In this document: piece by piece, positions 1-7,460 of the stretch
Layout: the number at the start of each line of letters is the position of its first letter
How positions within the stretch are numbered: the first letter of the stretch is position 1
DNA from: Nemertoderma westbladi
Lineage: Eukaryota > Xenacoelomorpha > Nemertodermatida > Nemertodermatidae
NCBI GenBank assembly: GCA_032718475.1
Contig: JAUCBJ010001379.1
Coordinates: 1-24,943 of the forward strand
Direction: 5' to 3'
Length of the DNA stretch: 24,943 nt
Translations under genes and position numbers: made by a program
Notes under the pieces: model-generated
Databases searched by the model: none
Seen by the model: only the letters and a program-made list of their open reading frames with translations
What the model was told of the DNA's origin: nothing

Positions 1-1
1 G

Positions 2-496
2 CGTAAATTTCTCAGGAGCATTAATCCGAGTGACATCCAGTCTTACAACTTAATAAACTTTATCCGTCAAGACCCTGCCTGTGGAGACTTATTCGTCAAC
101 TCACACCCTGAGTTACAAGAGGTATATCGACGGCCTTACGAGTATCGAGCCCGCGAACGCGAGTTAGAAAGAACCATTAAACCAAGGAAGTTTCTAACTG
201 CCTATGGTCCACCCACGGCCCTCGTTCAGACCACTCGTAAAGGACCCGTAAGAGCGGCTGTCTTGAAACGAGCTCTCAAAGCCGTTAGACCCCTCTCCCC
301 GGACGTTGATGTCCATCAACCCGGTACTTCGACCGGCGGATATACCGATCGCAATCCCATACCTTCTGATGCAATCATATTGCACCCTTCACCCAGGAGT
401 TATAGCCCTCCTAGTAAAGTGGCTCGCCCCAAAGAGAAAAGGACTCTTGCTAGCTTTAAAAAACTGCGTAAACGCCGTCCGCGCAAGAAAGACTAA
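2..496 (+). CDS. Unrecognised basic protein, 3' end only (5' partial)
   Basis: The frame is open from base 2 to a TAA at 494-496, giving 164 residues with no start visible, so the gene or exon begins before the window. The first methionine in frame (base 263) leaves only 77 residues and is unlikely to be the true start. The N-terminal part is mixed helix-like sequence with many charged residues (for example YRRPYEYRARERELER near residues 48-63). The middle is rich in Pro, Ser and Thr, and the end is strongly basic (FKKLRKRRPRKKD), which suggests nucleic-acid binding or nuclear targeting. Base composition is clearly more GC-rich than the flanks, which supports real coding. I see no canonical polyadenylation signal in the next several hundred bases. 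I do not recognise the family. A gag-like or minor structural protein of a mobile element, or the last exon of a host gene, are both possible; no function is assigned. Confidence 0.5.
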   Translation, partial: RKFLRSINPSDIQSYNLINFIRQDPACGDLFVNSHPELQEVYRRPYEYRARERELERTIKPRKFLTAYGPPTALVQTTRKGPVRAAVLKRALKAVRPLSPDVDVHQPGTSTGGYTDRNPIPSDAIILHPSPRSYSPPSKVARPKEKRTLASFKKLRKRRPRKKD

Positions 497-1800
497 CTGT
501 TTAGAGTATTTTTGTATTTTAGAAACTGTGATTTTGTATATTTTATAGACTTAAATCCCATTTTCTGGGAGCGGTGTAAAAGCTTTTGTGGGATAACTGA
601 TACGTTGCCTTTGCTGGCCAGTTCCCCCCCAGGCGCTGGAATACTCTAAAAAAGGTTTTCTAACTGTATATATATTCCCCTCGCCCGCAAGGTACCTTTA
701 CAGGTGTTTTAACGGACATAAAAGTAATTCTGCTATATACGTGTTTTAGCGGACATGGTAAGACAAAAAACTTGTAATGCACCAACCACCTTTCACAGCT
801 TAGCCGTGATGATTCATATTACGACATCTAGCAGCTGGTTGCTGACATGGAAACAGCCATTGGCCGCGTGGTTCTTTGTTTGGCTTGGGCCAATCAGGGC
901 GGTTTTTCCTGTCGACGTGTAGCTTTCCTGCCGATCATAAGGAGAGTGTTCAGTCTTACTGTTTTTTCTTGATACTTTGTTGTTATTGCTGTCTAAGCCA
1001 GAAACACCGGCATTTTTTGGATAGATACTGCTGTACCGTAAACTGCTTGAAATATCGAAAGTATAAACTGTTACCGAATCGAATCACAATTAATTAATCA
1101 ATCAAATCGAAAGACAGCATTAACTCACTTAATTTAATTGCATTAATCATATTGTTTGTACTGTTATTTTACCGTCAGTTATTAATTGTACCTATTTGTT
1201 GATGGAAATATTGCTATTTGGATAATACGGATAAATCACCCAATTCCCAATTTTCTTGATAACACTACAGGTTAGAGAGACCGGCTATATATAACAATTG
1301 CGATTTATATTAATGTGGTGTGTATTGAATCCAATGTTATTTAGCAGACCCTACGTGAGTCAATTACTGCTCTCTTTATGTGTGATCAAATGTACTGACT
1401 GTCGGCAGAATAGTGTGTATGATTGTGATTGGTAACAAAGTATTTCCTAAAGAATACGTTTTATACTTTAATCATAAGCAGTATCGTTGCGTTTAGTATA
1501 AGTCTTAGTTCTGTTTAAATAGATAAAGCGCCACGTCCAAAAGGAACTGTTAATATTTCCCGAAAGCCAATAATATCTGTCAGAGATTAATTATTAACGA
1601 TCTATCGAATAATACATTAGGTATACACTGCAACCTTACACTGTAATAATACAATTCAAGCATCCGAATTCAGTCTCCCGGGTGTAGATCCATCGGGTGA
1701 ATGATCGCGCATGGGCTGATTTCGGCTAATGTTTTGCGTATTAGCATAAATTATTGTCGTATGCTAAAGTGGTTTTAATTAACTAAAAGACATATAAAAT
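497..1800. other. Non-coding stretch after the first ORF, small repeats only
   Basis: No convincing gene. Two small structures are visible. One is an inverted pair of about 11 bp, TTTAGAGTATT near 499-510 and AATACTCTAAA near 640-651, enclosing about 130 bp. The other is an imperfect 16-bp direct repeat (GTGTTTTA[A/G]CGGACAT) at 704-719 and 741-756. The pair sits just after the stop codon of the first ORF and could belong to the 3' untranslated end of the same element. From about 1080 to 1800 the sequence is AT-rich and featureless to me. Confidence 0.4.
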
Positions 1801-1808
1801 TTGGCAGG

Positions 1809-2560
1809 TTAAACTGCTAAAGGTCTTCGAAAGCGCGAACAGGCTCCCTCTAATGATTCTGAGAGTACTCCTAAGTCATCAGCAAAGTCTAGATCAGTTA
1901 GGTACTTGGCAGGATTTCCTCGACTTCTGGAGCCAGTAGGTGGAGTTATCATCACCCCATCATCATTATGATGATCTAAGGACATGCGTAGAACATAGTC
2001 AACCACAATAATGAACAAGAATGGTGCAAGTGTGTCTCCTTGGAGGACGCCCCATAACACTTCAAATGGTTCTGTGTCACCATCAACAGTAGACACAAAT
2101 GTTGTCGAACCATCGTATACTGATCTGATTGCTGCAATAATTTCATCAGGAATCCCATATAATGAAAGTATGCTGAACATACGTGAGCGAGAGACTGAAT
2201 CAAAGGCCTTGAAGAAGTCAACAAATATAACAGCCAGATGCCTGTCTTTCTTTTTTGATAACTCTTCAATTATCCTTCTAAGTGCCAAAATGGGCTCCAT
2301 GGTCCCACGACCTTTACGGAACCCATTCTGATTTCCACGTAGCAGTCTCTCAATGGGATCCCTGATGCGATTTAATAGAATTCTATTGTATAGTTTTGCA
2401 GCAATCGAGATCAATGAGATTCCCCGAAAAGAACCATAGAGTGTTAGGTTGCCCTTCTTGGGAACTGGCACCAACTTATTTGTTTTCATTTCTTGTGGGA
2501 CTCTTGTTGTACGGTACATGTCTACTATGATGGGATAGATGAGCTTTAAACACTCAGGTA
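1809..2560 (-). pseudogene. Non-LTR retrotransposon reverse transcriptase fragment, truncated at both ends
   Basis: The minus-strand frame gives an uninterrupted stretch of a LINE-type reverse transcriptase (RVT_1). Counting from the Met at 2519, the fingers/palm motifs appear in order: FRGISLISIAAKLYNRILLN (31-50), NQNGFRKGRGT (63-73), FVDFFKAFDSV with catalytic Asp101 (99-109), GVLQGDTLAPFLF (157-169), and the FADD box at 212-215 (Asp214, Asp215). RT-like sequence continues in frame upstream of that Met (PECLKLIYPIIVD), to about 2560, where a stop and AT-rich repeats begin. The 3' side breaks just after the FADD region, where the reading changes to unrelated residues and stops at 1809. Endonuclease, thumb and 3' UTR are absent, so the copy is dead. 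Lack of internal stops or frameshifts suggests a fairly recent insertion. The clade is not resolved by eye. Confidence 0.85.
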
Positions 2561-2985
2561 TTTAATTTAATTTAATTGGATGGAAATTAAGTAGATCTCG
2601 GAGGGGAATGATTACTTGTTTTAAATACTTCGTCAGCTGATTTAATACCTACTGCCAAAGTCAATGTTCGTTGCCTGGCACCAAATACAACTGTCCACTA
2701 AATCAACTATTCTGATAACATAGGCATACAGTGTACTGCTGTAGGCCTAATATTGTACCCGGTATCGGTAACGCCATGGCCAAGGTACTACTGCTGAACT
2801 CTAGTTGTACCCTAGTACCCAAGCATGAATGTATATTGATAGATGTTAGGCCCTACAACTACAGACAGCAGTTATTACAGCCGTAATAGTTAATTAAATC
2901 TAAATTACAACAAATTGAGCAGCAAACGTGGTCAGGTAGTTTAGAGATCAGTACAGCAGTACGGTAGCGGTGGGTAGGTCTACGC
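2561..2985. other. Non-coding spacer between the RT fragment and the SINE region
   Basis: Starts with a short ATTTA/TTTAA-rich run at about 2560-2577, then mixed-composition sequence with several TAGGCC words. No ORF, RNA gene or repeat that I can support. Confidence 0.4.
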
Positions 2986-3012
2986 CACGCATACAGTAAA
3001 TGCTAGGATGGC

Positions 3013-3050
3013 TAAAACGTCTGTCCTTATCTGATCTGATCTGATCTGAC
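3013..3050 (+). repeat. Left arm of a long inverted repeat with CTGAT pentamers
   Basis: The segment starts TAAAACGTCTGTCCTTAT, followed by four CTGAT-type pentamers and a final GAC. Its reverse complement is found at 5125-5172, where the pentamer run is two units longer. Weaker similarity extends about 10 bp on both sides (AGG..GG.TAAAACG outside, and GG.ATCTGA inside), so this is more than a shared microsatellite. The two arms face each other and enclose about 2.1 kb. Confidence 0.7.
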
Positions 3051-3079
3051 GGTATCTGACACTTGTTCCACCTTGGTTC

Positions 3080-3345
3080 AGAGCGCACCTTGGTGTAGTG
3101 GTTATATTGAATTCACATATCTCGGAGGTTCTGGGTTCAACCCCGGCGTGGGGGCCAAGGTAGTTTTCGTTTCGGCACGAATGTTTTGAAGGGTTTAGCG
3201 AGGCATCTCTGCCTTGCATCATTAAATAGTAGCTAAATGAGGACTTTCTGCCTATGTCGACCAGCATGTGAAGTTTCCCCGGTATTACTGGGAGGGACCC
3301 TTATGGAAACGCGGTTCACCGCATAAGGCTATCCCTCCATTTTAA
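3080..3345 (+). mobile_element. tRNA-derived SINE
   Basis: A perfect RNA polymerase III A box (TGGTGTAGTGG, 3091-3101) is followed about 33 bp later by a B box (GGTTCAACCCC, 3134-3144). The segment between them does not fold into a good anticodon arm, so this is a tRNA-derived head rather than a tRNA gene. About 150 bp of unrelated body follows. The 3' part carries a strong 48-nt hairpin (see separate entry). No poly(A) tail is obvious and the exact ends are uncertain. Function is inferred from the promoter boxes alone. Confidence 0.65.
3291..3338 (+). other. Stem-loop at the 3' end of the SINE
   Basis: GGAGGGA (3291-3297) pairs with TCCCTCC (3332-3338), and CCTTATG (3299-3305) pairs with CATAAGG (3322-3328). 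Small bulges separate the two stems and the loop includes GCGG/CCGC. A structured SINE tail could be the site recognised by the partner LINE reverse transcriptase; that role is inference. Confidence 0.5.
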
Positions 3346-3800
3346 CGTTTGCAATTGGTACAGCTCATTAAGACTATTTTTAAACTTTTAATTAGGTAAT
3401 CATAAATCGTGCTGATTAGACAAGCCCGATATCATAGACGTTCACTACACAGCTACACTATTTTCAGTTACATTTTTATTTACTTTCAGTTTGATCAGTA
3501 GGCCCTATCTATTACTTAAGTAATTAAATACAGTAGTAACTACACGTACACTATACACTATTATATATTATTTACCAGTTCCTTATTTTAGTGTTTAATA
3601 TGTAAATTGTTTTATATTGTTAATCTGGAAAAAAATATCAAGCAATTAATCAATGAATCCCCTTAAACCCGGGGGGGGGGGTGGTCAATATAACACCTCC
3701 CGCTCTGAAACTAACGATACTAACTAAAAGACTAACTGAAACGAACTAAAAGGAATTCAAATAAAATAAGCTAGAAATCTTTTAAAAATTTGTTTTTAGC
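3346..3800. other. AT-rich non-coding stretch with a poly-G run
   Basis: No gene seen. The only notable element is a homopolymer of eleven G at 3671-3681, preceded by AAACCC, in an otherwise AT-rich background. Confidence 0.4.
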
Positions 3801-3804
3801 GGCT

Positions 3805-4130
3805 GGTACCAAATTTTGGTGCCGGTCCATGTAAAGAATACCAGGATTTCACTTTTCGGTCGACTTTTATTGGAATTTTATATATGAAGATTTTAATTAT
3901 TTTTTAATTTATCTTTATTGAGTGTATTATAGAGCTTATTTATGTCTTATAACCTGTAAATGTACTAATTCGTTTATTGTTTTGGTTATATTCAGCCGTT
4001 CTGTAACCTGTGTTTTTGGTGAGAACCTGGTATTCTTCACATGGGGGTAACTGCAAAGTGAAATATAACGGCATAAAGTCTGGTATTCTTCGCCCATGTA
4101 TAGAATACCAGGATTTCACTTTTCGGTCGA
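3805..4130. mobile_element. Fold-back repeat cluster (MITE-like debris)
   Basis: A motif with core AGAATACCAG occurs four times in alternating orientation: direct at 3828-3863, inverted at 4026-4043, inverted at 4080-4098 and direct at 4095-4130. The two direct copies are nearly identical over about 36 bp and both are followed after a gap by ATTTATCTTTATT. The last two form a hairpin (CTGGTATTCT / AGAATACCAG). A near-perfect palindrome (GGTACCAAATTTTGGTGCC) lies at 3805-3823. This is the pattern of nested or rearranged terminal inverted repeats of a non-autonomous DNA transposon. No transposase and no clear target-site duplication are seen. Confidence 0.5.
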
Positions 4131-4460
4131 TTTTTTTTATTAAATTTATCTTTATTAAGTGTTTTATGCGCGTTCGCGATGTCCTTTATTTTTTTGAGGG
4201 GGATGATCTATTGATCAGTCAGTCGGACGGTTAGTAAGAAGGAGGGTGTAAACAAGCCGCCGCGGTAACATATTCTCCTTTCCCTCAATTGGTGGTAACA
4301 AAATCGTTAATTGTTTTGGTTGGAAAACCCTGTCTCGGTAACCTGCTCCTTTCGCTTAATTTGTAGGTAAAACGTCGTTTATTGTTTTGGTTAGAAATTA
4401 CAGCCGCTGTAACCAGCTCTTTTCCTTCAATTGGAAGGTAACAACAGCGTTTATTAATTC
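3970..4460 (+). repeat. Degenerate tandem repeat, unit about 72 bp
   Basis: Three diverged units start at about 4264, 4337 and 4408. Each reads roughly GGTAAC..., then a TCCTTT..TTAATT segment, then CGTTTATTGTTTTGGTT. A partial fourth copy (CGTTTATTGTTTTGGTTA then CTGTAACCTG) lies at 3971-4010, on the far side of part of the fold-back cluster. The units differ by many substitutions, so the array is old. Confidence 0.55.
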
Positions 4461-5110
4461 CCATATTCCTTCATCGTCTGAGTATAAACTCCACTGTATC
4501 AGCTGGCAATATGGGGCATAAGTCAGTAAGTGTTTCGTCATATACACACTATCACTATACTGTACAGTAGGCCTAGAGAGATACCCCTTCCTGCCTTCCC
4601 TTTAGATGTTTAGCGTAACAAACAAACAATAAATATTTTAAATGTAATGTATTAATAAGTATCATTACTTAATTAATAATATTAATTATAATTAATATAA
4701 TTAACTTTAACTATTAATAATGATAACTATTAACAAGAAAGATTTACGAAAATATTGCAGCAAAGGCTGTATTGTTTTTAATAAATGTTTAATGTTTCAA
4801 CACCAACTAAATCTACGAAAGTTGTTTACATCTGAAACTATCCATCTTTGCTGGGACAATCACACAACTTTCATACCCGCCATCTTTCATCCTATATCGC
4901 ATTTTTAAAAGGTGTAAATATATAATAATAAATAGGTGTAATAATATGCCTTTGTGCATTAGATGCATACCGGTATGCCTGTACTGCTACGTCATATGAT
5001 GATACTGATACATAAACAGGCAACGTGAAACGTGATCCCCTATTCAGCTATTGGCTATTTACCTAACAGACAGTTAGGTAAATATTATATATCTTTCTCC
5101 TGATTGGTTA
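4461..5110. other. AT-rich non-coding stretch with one short hairpin
   Basis: About 4610-4740 is almost only A and T. A perfect 12-bp inverted repeat with a 5-nt loop lies at 5056-5084 (TATTTACCTAAC / GTTAGGTAAATA). No ORF with any recognisable product. Confidence 0.45.
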
Positions 5111-5124
5111 TAGGATCAGATGCT

Positions 5125-5172
5125 GTCAGATCAGATCAGATCAGATCAGATCAGATAAGGACAGACGTTTTA
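5125..5172 (-). repeat. Right arm of the long inverted repeat (GATCA pentamers)
   Basis: Reverse complement of 3013-3050: GTCAGATCAG... through ATAAGGACAGACGTTTTA, with two extra pentamers. Together with the left arm it could mark the ends of a non-autonomous element of about 2.1 kb that contains the SINE and fold-back sequences, or two solo insertions in opposite orientation. Confidence 0.7.
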
Positions 5173-5463
5173 TTCTACCTCAGTAAATGCACGTCATTCA
5201 TCACTAACCCCATATTTAAAAGCCCTTTTAAGTAAACCTTTGAGGTTTGCGATATTGATTTAGTTCCACCACAATACTACCGGTACACGTGTATGTCTGA
5301 ATTTATTCACCAACGACTAACGACACTGTTCAGCAATCTGTATTTATAGTTCAGTAGTTCACTTGCTCGTTTTAAGTAGCCGGCAACATTTTGGCCCACT
5401 ACCGTAGTGTAGCGGCGCTAGTTTACGCGAAATTGTTATACACTCTATCTGTTCATTATATTT
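5173..5463 (+). promoter_or_regulatory. Upstream region of ZMYND12, promoter not resolved
   Basis: This stretch separates the inverted-repeat arm from the ZMYND12 start codon and must hold the promoter or 5' UTR if the first coding exon is also the first exon. I see no TATA box at a convincing position and no other diagnostic element. The base at -3 of the ATG is T, so the initiation context relies on G at +4. Confidence 0.25.
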
Positions 5464-6219
5464 ATGGCGTCAATTAACCCGCTTTCCAACCCAAAAGGCG
5501 TCCAGCTGCTATGCGAACTCTGTAAGAAACCAGCTTACCTACAATGCACGCGGTGTCGAGTTGCGTACTACTGTAGCTCAGAACACCAAAGGATTGACTA
5601 TGTCGGCATCCACGAGAAGATATGCCAGTTGCTGATCCCGCTCCGACAGACGGGAGAGCCTTTCCTACAATCGGAGGAAGAGAGAGAGAACCGCAGACTC
5701 GCGTTGCTTACCCGCAAACAGCATATGATCGACCTTACGCGAACCACAGGTCAGAAACTCCTGTTCCAGGGATCCTTCACTGAGGCTGTCCCGGCAGCTC
5801 TACAGTCGCTTGCGTTCAGCATCGACGTCTACGGACTGACTAGCGTCGAGTTGGTTCCTTCCTACCTGATCCTCGGTGAGGCGTCTATCGGCCTGGGACG
5901 GCTGGAACAGGCCGAGGAGTATCTCTCCCAGGCCCAGTGGACAGTCCTAAAGTCTATCGACTGCGGGAACTTCTTTAAATCCCGTCTCTACCGCATTCTC
6001 GGTCTCCTCTACTCAACCAAGGGGGATTACGACGAGGCGCTTAGGAACTTTGCCGACGACGTCTTCCACGCTTCAGAGGAATTTGGTACCGACGATATTC
6101 GCACATCCGGTGGATATTACCATATGGCAAATGTGTTCTGGAAGTTGGAACAACCGGAAACCGCAAACAGTTTGTATCAACACGTTACTGAAATTTGGGC
6201 TGGTCATTTACGTCGAATG
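5464..6219 (+). CDS. ZMYND12: ZMYND12 exon 1: MYND zinc finger and TPR-like region
   Basis: The first 252 codons encode a zinc finger MYND domain-containing protein 12 orthologue. All eight zinc ligands of the MYND finger are present: C17, C20, C28, C31, C37, H41, H50 and C54, followed by the family-typical HEKICQLLIPLR. From about residue 65 to 250 the chain is helical and TPR-like, with stretches characteristic of the family such as AVPAALQSL, VELVPSYLILGEA, GRLEQAEEYLSQAQWTVLKS and FGTDDIRTSGGYYHMANVF. In vertebrates ZMYND12 acts in the sperm flagellar axoneme with TTC29 and is linked to inner dynein arm assembly; the trypanosome relative TAX-1 is also axonemal. The start is chosen because the N-terminus (M.., PL..PKG, then the first Cys at 17) lines up with the family. 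The exon ends at a good donor (ATG|GTAAAG, phase 0). Continuing the frame would read through a short intron. Confidence 0.93.
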
Positions 6220-6315
6220 GTAAAGGTTGGTCAGTTAATATTAGAGAGTAGAGGAATCCGGATGAGATTTACAAACTTCCATTGTATTTATTTTCCCAAT
6301 TTTCTACCTTGGCAG
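6220..6315 (+). other. ZMYND12 intron 1, 96 bp, open in frame
   Basis: Donor GTAAAG at 6220 and acceptor TTCTACCTTGGCAG ending at 6315, with a good pyrimidine tract before it. The length is a multiple of three and there is no stop, so unspliced RNA would add 32 residues, many hydrophobic, that do not fit the family. Removing it joins ...EIWAGHLRRM to IRLQTPATP..., which restores the expected spacing to the conserved LDEAQEAEA block. Confidence 0.75.
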
Positions 6316-6486
6316 ATACGATTACAGACTCCTGCGACACCCAAAGGCGTCGGACCCGAAGGCTCCGACAATGGGGTTGAGAAGCAGTTGGATGAGATGC
6401 TTGACGAAGCCCAAGAGGCGGAGGCAGTGCAAGTTCTCTCCCACATATACAATCAGAGACGGGACGATACCGACACAAAAGCCGAT
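6316..6486 (+). CDS. ZMYND12: ZMYND12 exon 2: linker and LDEAQEAEA block
   Basis: Encodes 57 residues in phase 0. A variable Pro/Gly-rich linker is followed by LDEMLDEAQEAEAVQVLSHIYNQR, which matches the conserved segment after the TPR region in ZMYND12 proteins. I place the donor at GAT|GTTAGT (6487) because it keeps phase 0 with the proposed last exon. The alternative GTAACC at 6491 would be phase 1. Beyond 6490 the frame stays open to 6609, but the residues lose any family resemblance, so I treat that part as intron. Confidence 0.75.
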
Positions 6487-6969
6487 GTTAGTAACCCAAA
6501 CTACTCAGTGAGGGGGGCTGTAAAGGGGCGAAACACAACTGAAAAGCACTGTCACTTTAACCTGCTTCTTTCCCACAATATTAAATATGAAACAAATGCA
6601 CTACTGTAATACCTACGACTGTATAATAGACTTCATGTTTTAATTAAATTTTATGGAATATCTTATTTATTACTTTACTAATTCTCACACCGCGCGGGGG
6701 TGTATCTTTACTTTAATTAAAAAAATTAACTAAAAAAATATCCTCGCACAAATGCAAAACCATGCAACTTTCGAACGCCAATATTCGCCCTATTTTGCAA
6801 CGAAATCGAGATTGTGTTTCATATTTGGAGTCCTTGCGTGGCCAGGATTCCGAACAATGACCTACTACAATATTATTATAATTGGTTATATTTTAATATA
6901 TCTTAAAAAAACTTATGTATCCTTCGCTTCATTATCTGTATAAAGCGCTATTTTCTCTGTATTTTCATT

Positions 6970-7420
6970 ATGGTGGCGTTCATAAAGTATGTCACGCACT
7001 GGGGTTGACTTTTGTGACGGTCACGGCGATGTTCTACGGTATGCTTTAATGTTAGCTTGACTTTGACTAATTTGTAAATAAGTGGGAAACTTTAAGGAAA
7101 AAACAATAAACTCAATAACATTGAATTTAATCCCTAACATTATCAGGACACCCCTGTCTAGTCTGCCTTGTACACGTACAGTACTGCAGTTTGAAGCTGC
7201 TAAAGTATGTATAGGCTTTTAGTAAGAACTCCTTCAGTCAAAATGTTTCACTTTCTATTGCGCTTTATAACTGTTATTAAATTATTGAAATAAAATATTT
7301 TTCGTCTGGGGGGGGAGGGGGGGTATAAATTTACAAAAAAAAACTTTTTGTGACAGAGGGGGTGGGGGGGGGGATCAAAAAACTGGAAAATTTGCGTGAC
7401 ATACTTTATGAACGCCCCCT
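6970..7420. mobile_element. MITE with 27-bp terminal inverted repeats
   Basis: The left end starts GG[T]GGCGTTCATAAAG at about 6970 and runs to 6996. The right end at 7393-7420 is its reverse complement, perfect over the inner 24 bp (6973-6996 against 7393-7416) with one mismatch in the outer G run. Both ends are flanked by TAT, a possible 2-3 bp target duplication. The element is about 450 bp with no coding capacity. It holds two long G-runs on the plus strand, 7308-7323 (G8-A-G7) and 7358-7373 (G5-T-G10), which could form G-quadruplexes. Superfamily not assigned. Confidence 0.8.
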
Positions 7421-7460
7421 ATGTGGTTCGAATTCATTTTATTTCATTTATGCTGAGCAG

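Noticed and set aside
497-760. 3' LTR following the first ORF
   Set aside because: A short inverted pair and a direct repeat are present, but no TG...CA bounded repeat with a second copy, primer site or polypurine tract could be shown.
876-1097. 73-residue plus-strand frame near a CCAAT-like sequence
   Set aside because: Cys/Phe-rich chance frame in AT-rich DNA with no supporting signal.
2980-3267. Minus-strand frame of 95 residues
   Set aside because: It is antisense to the SINE and the pentamer microsatellite; no protein similarity.
6487-6609. Extension of the ZMYND12 coding frame to a TAA at 6609
   Set aside because: The residues after ...TDTKAD lose all family similarity, a donor is present at 6487 or 6491, and a better C-terminus with a polyadenylation signal lies at 14241-14468.
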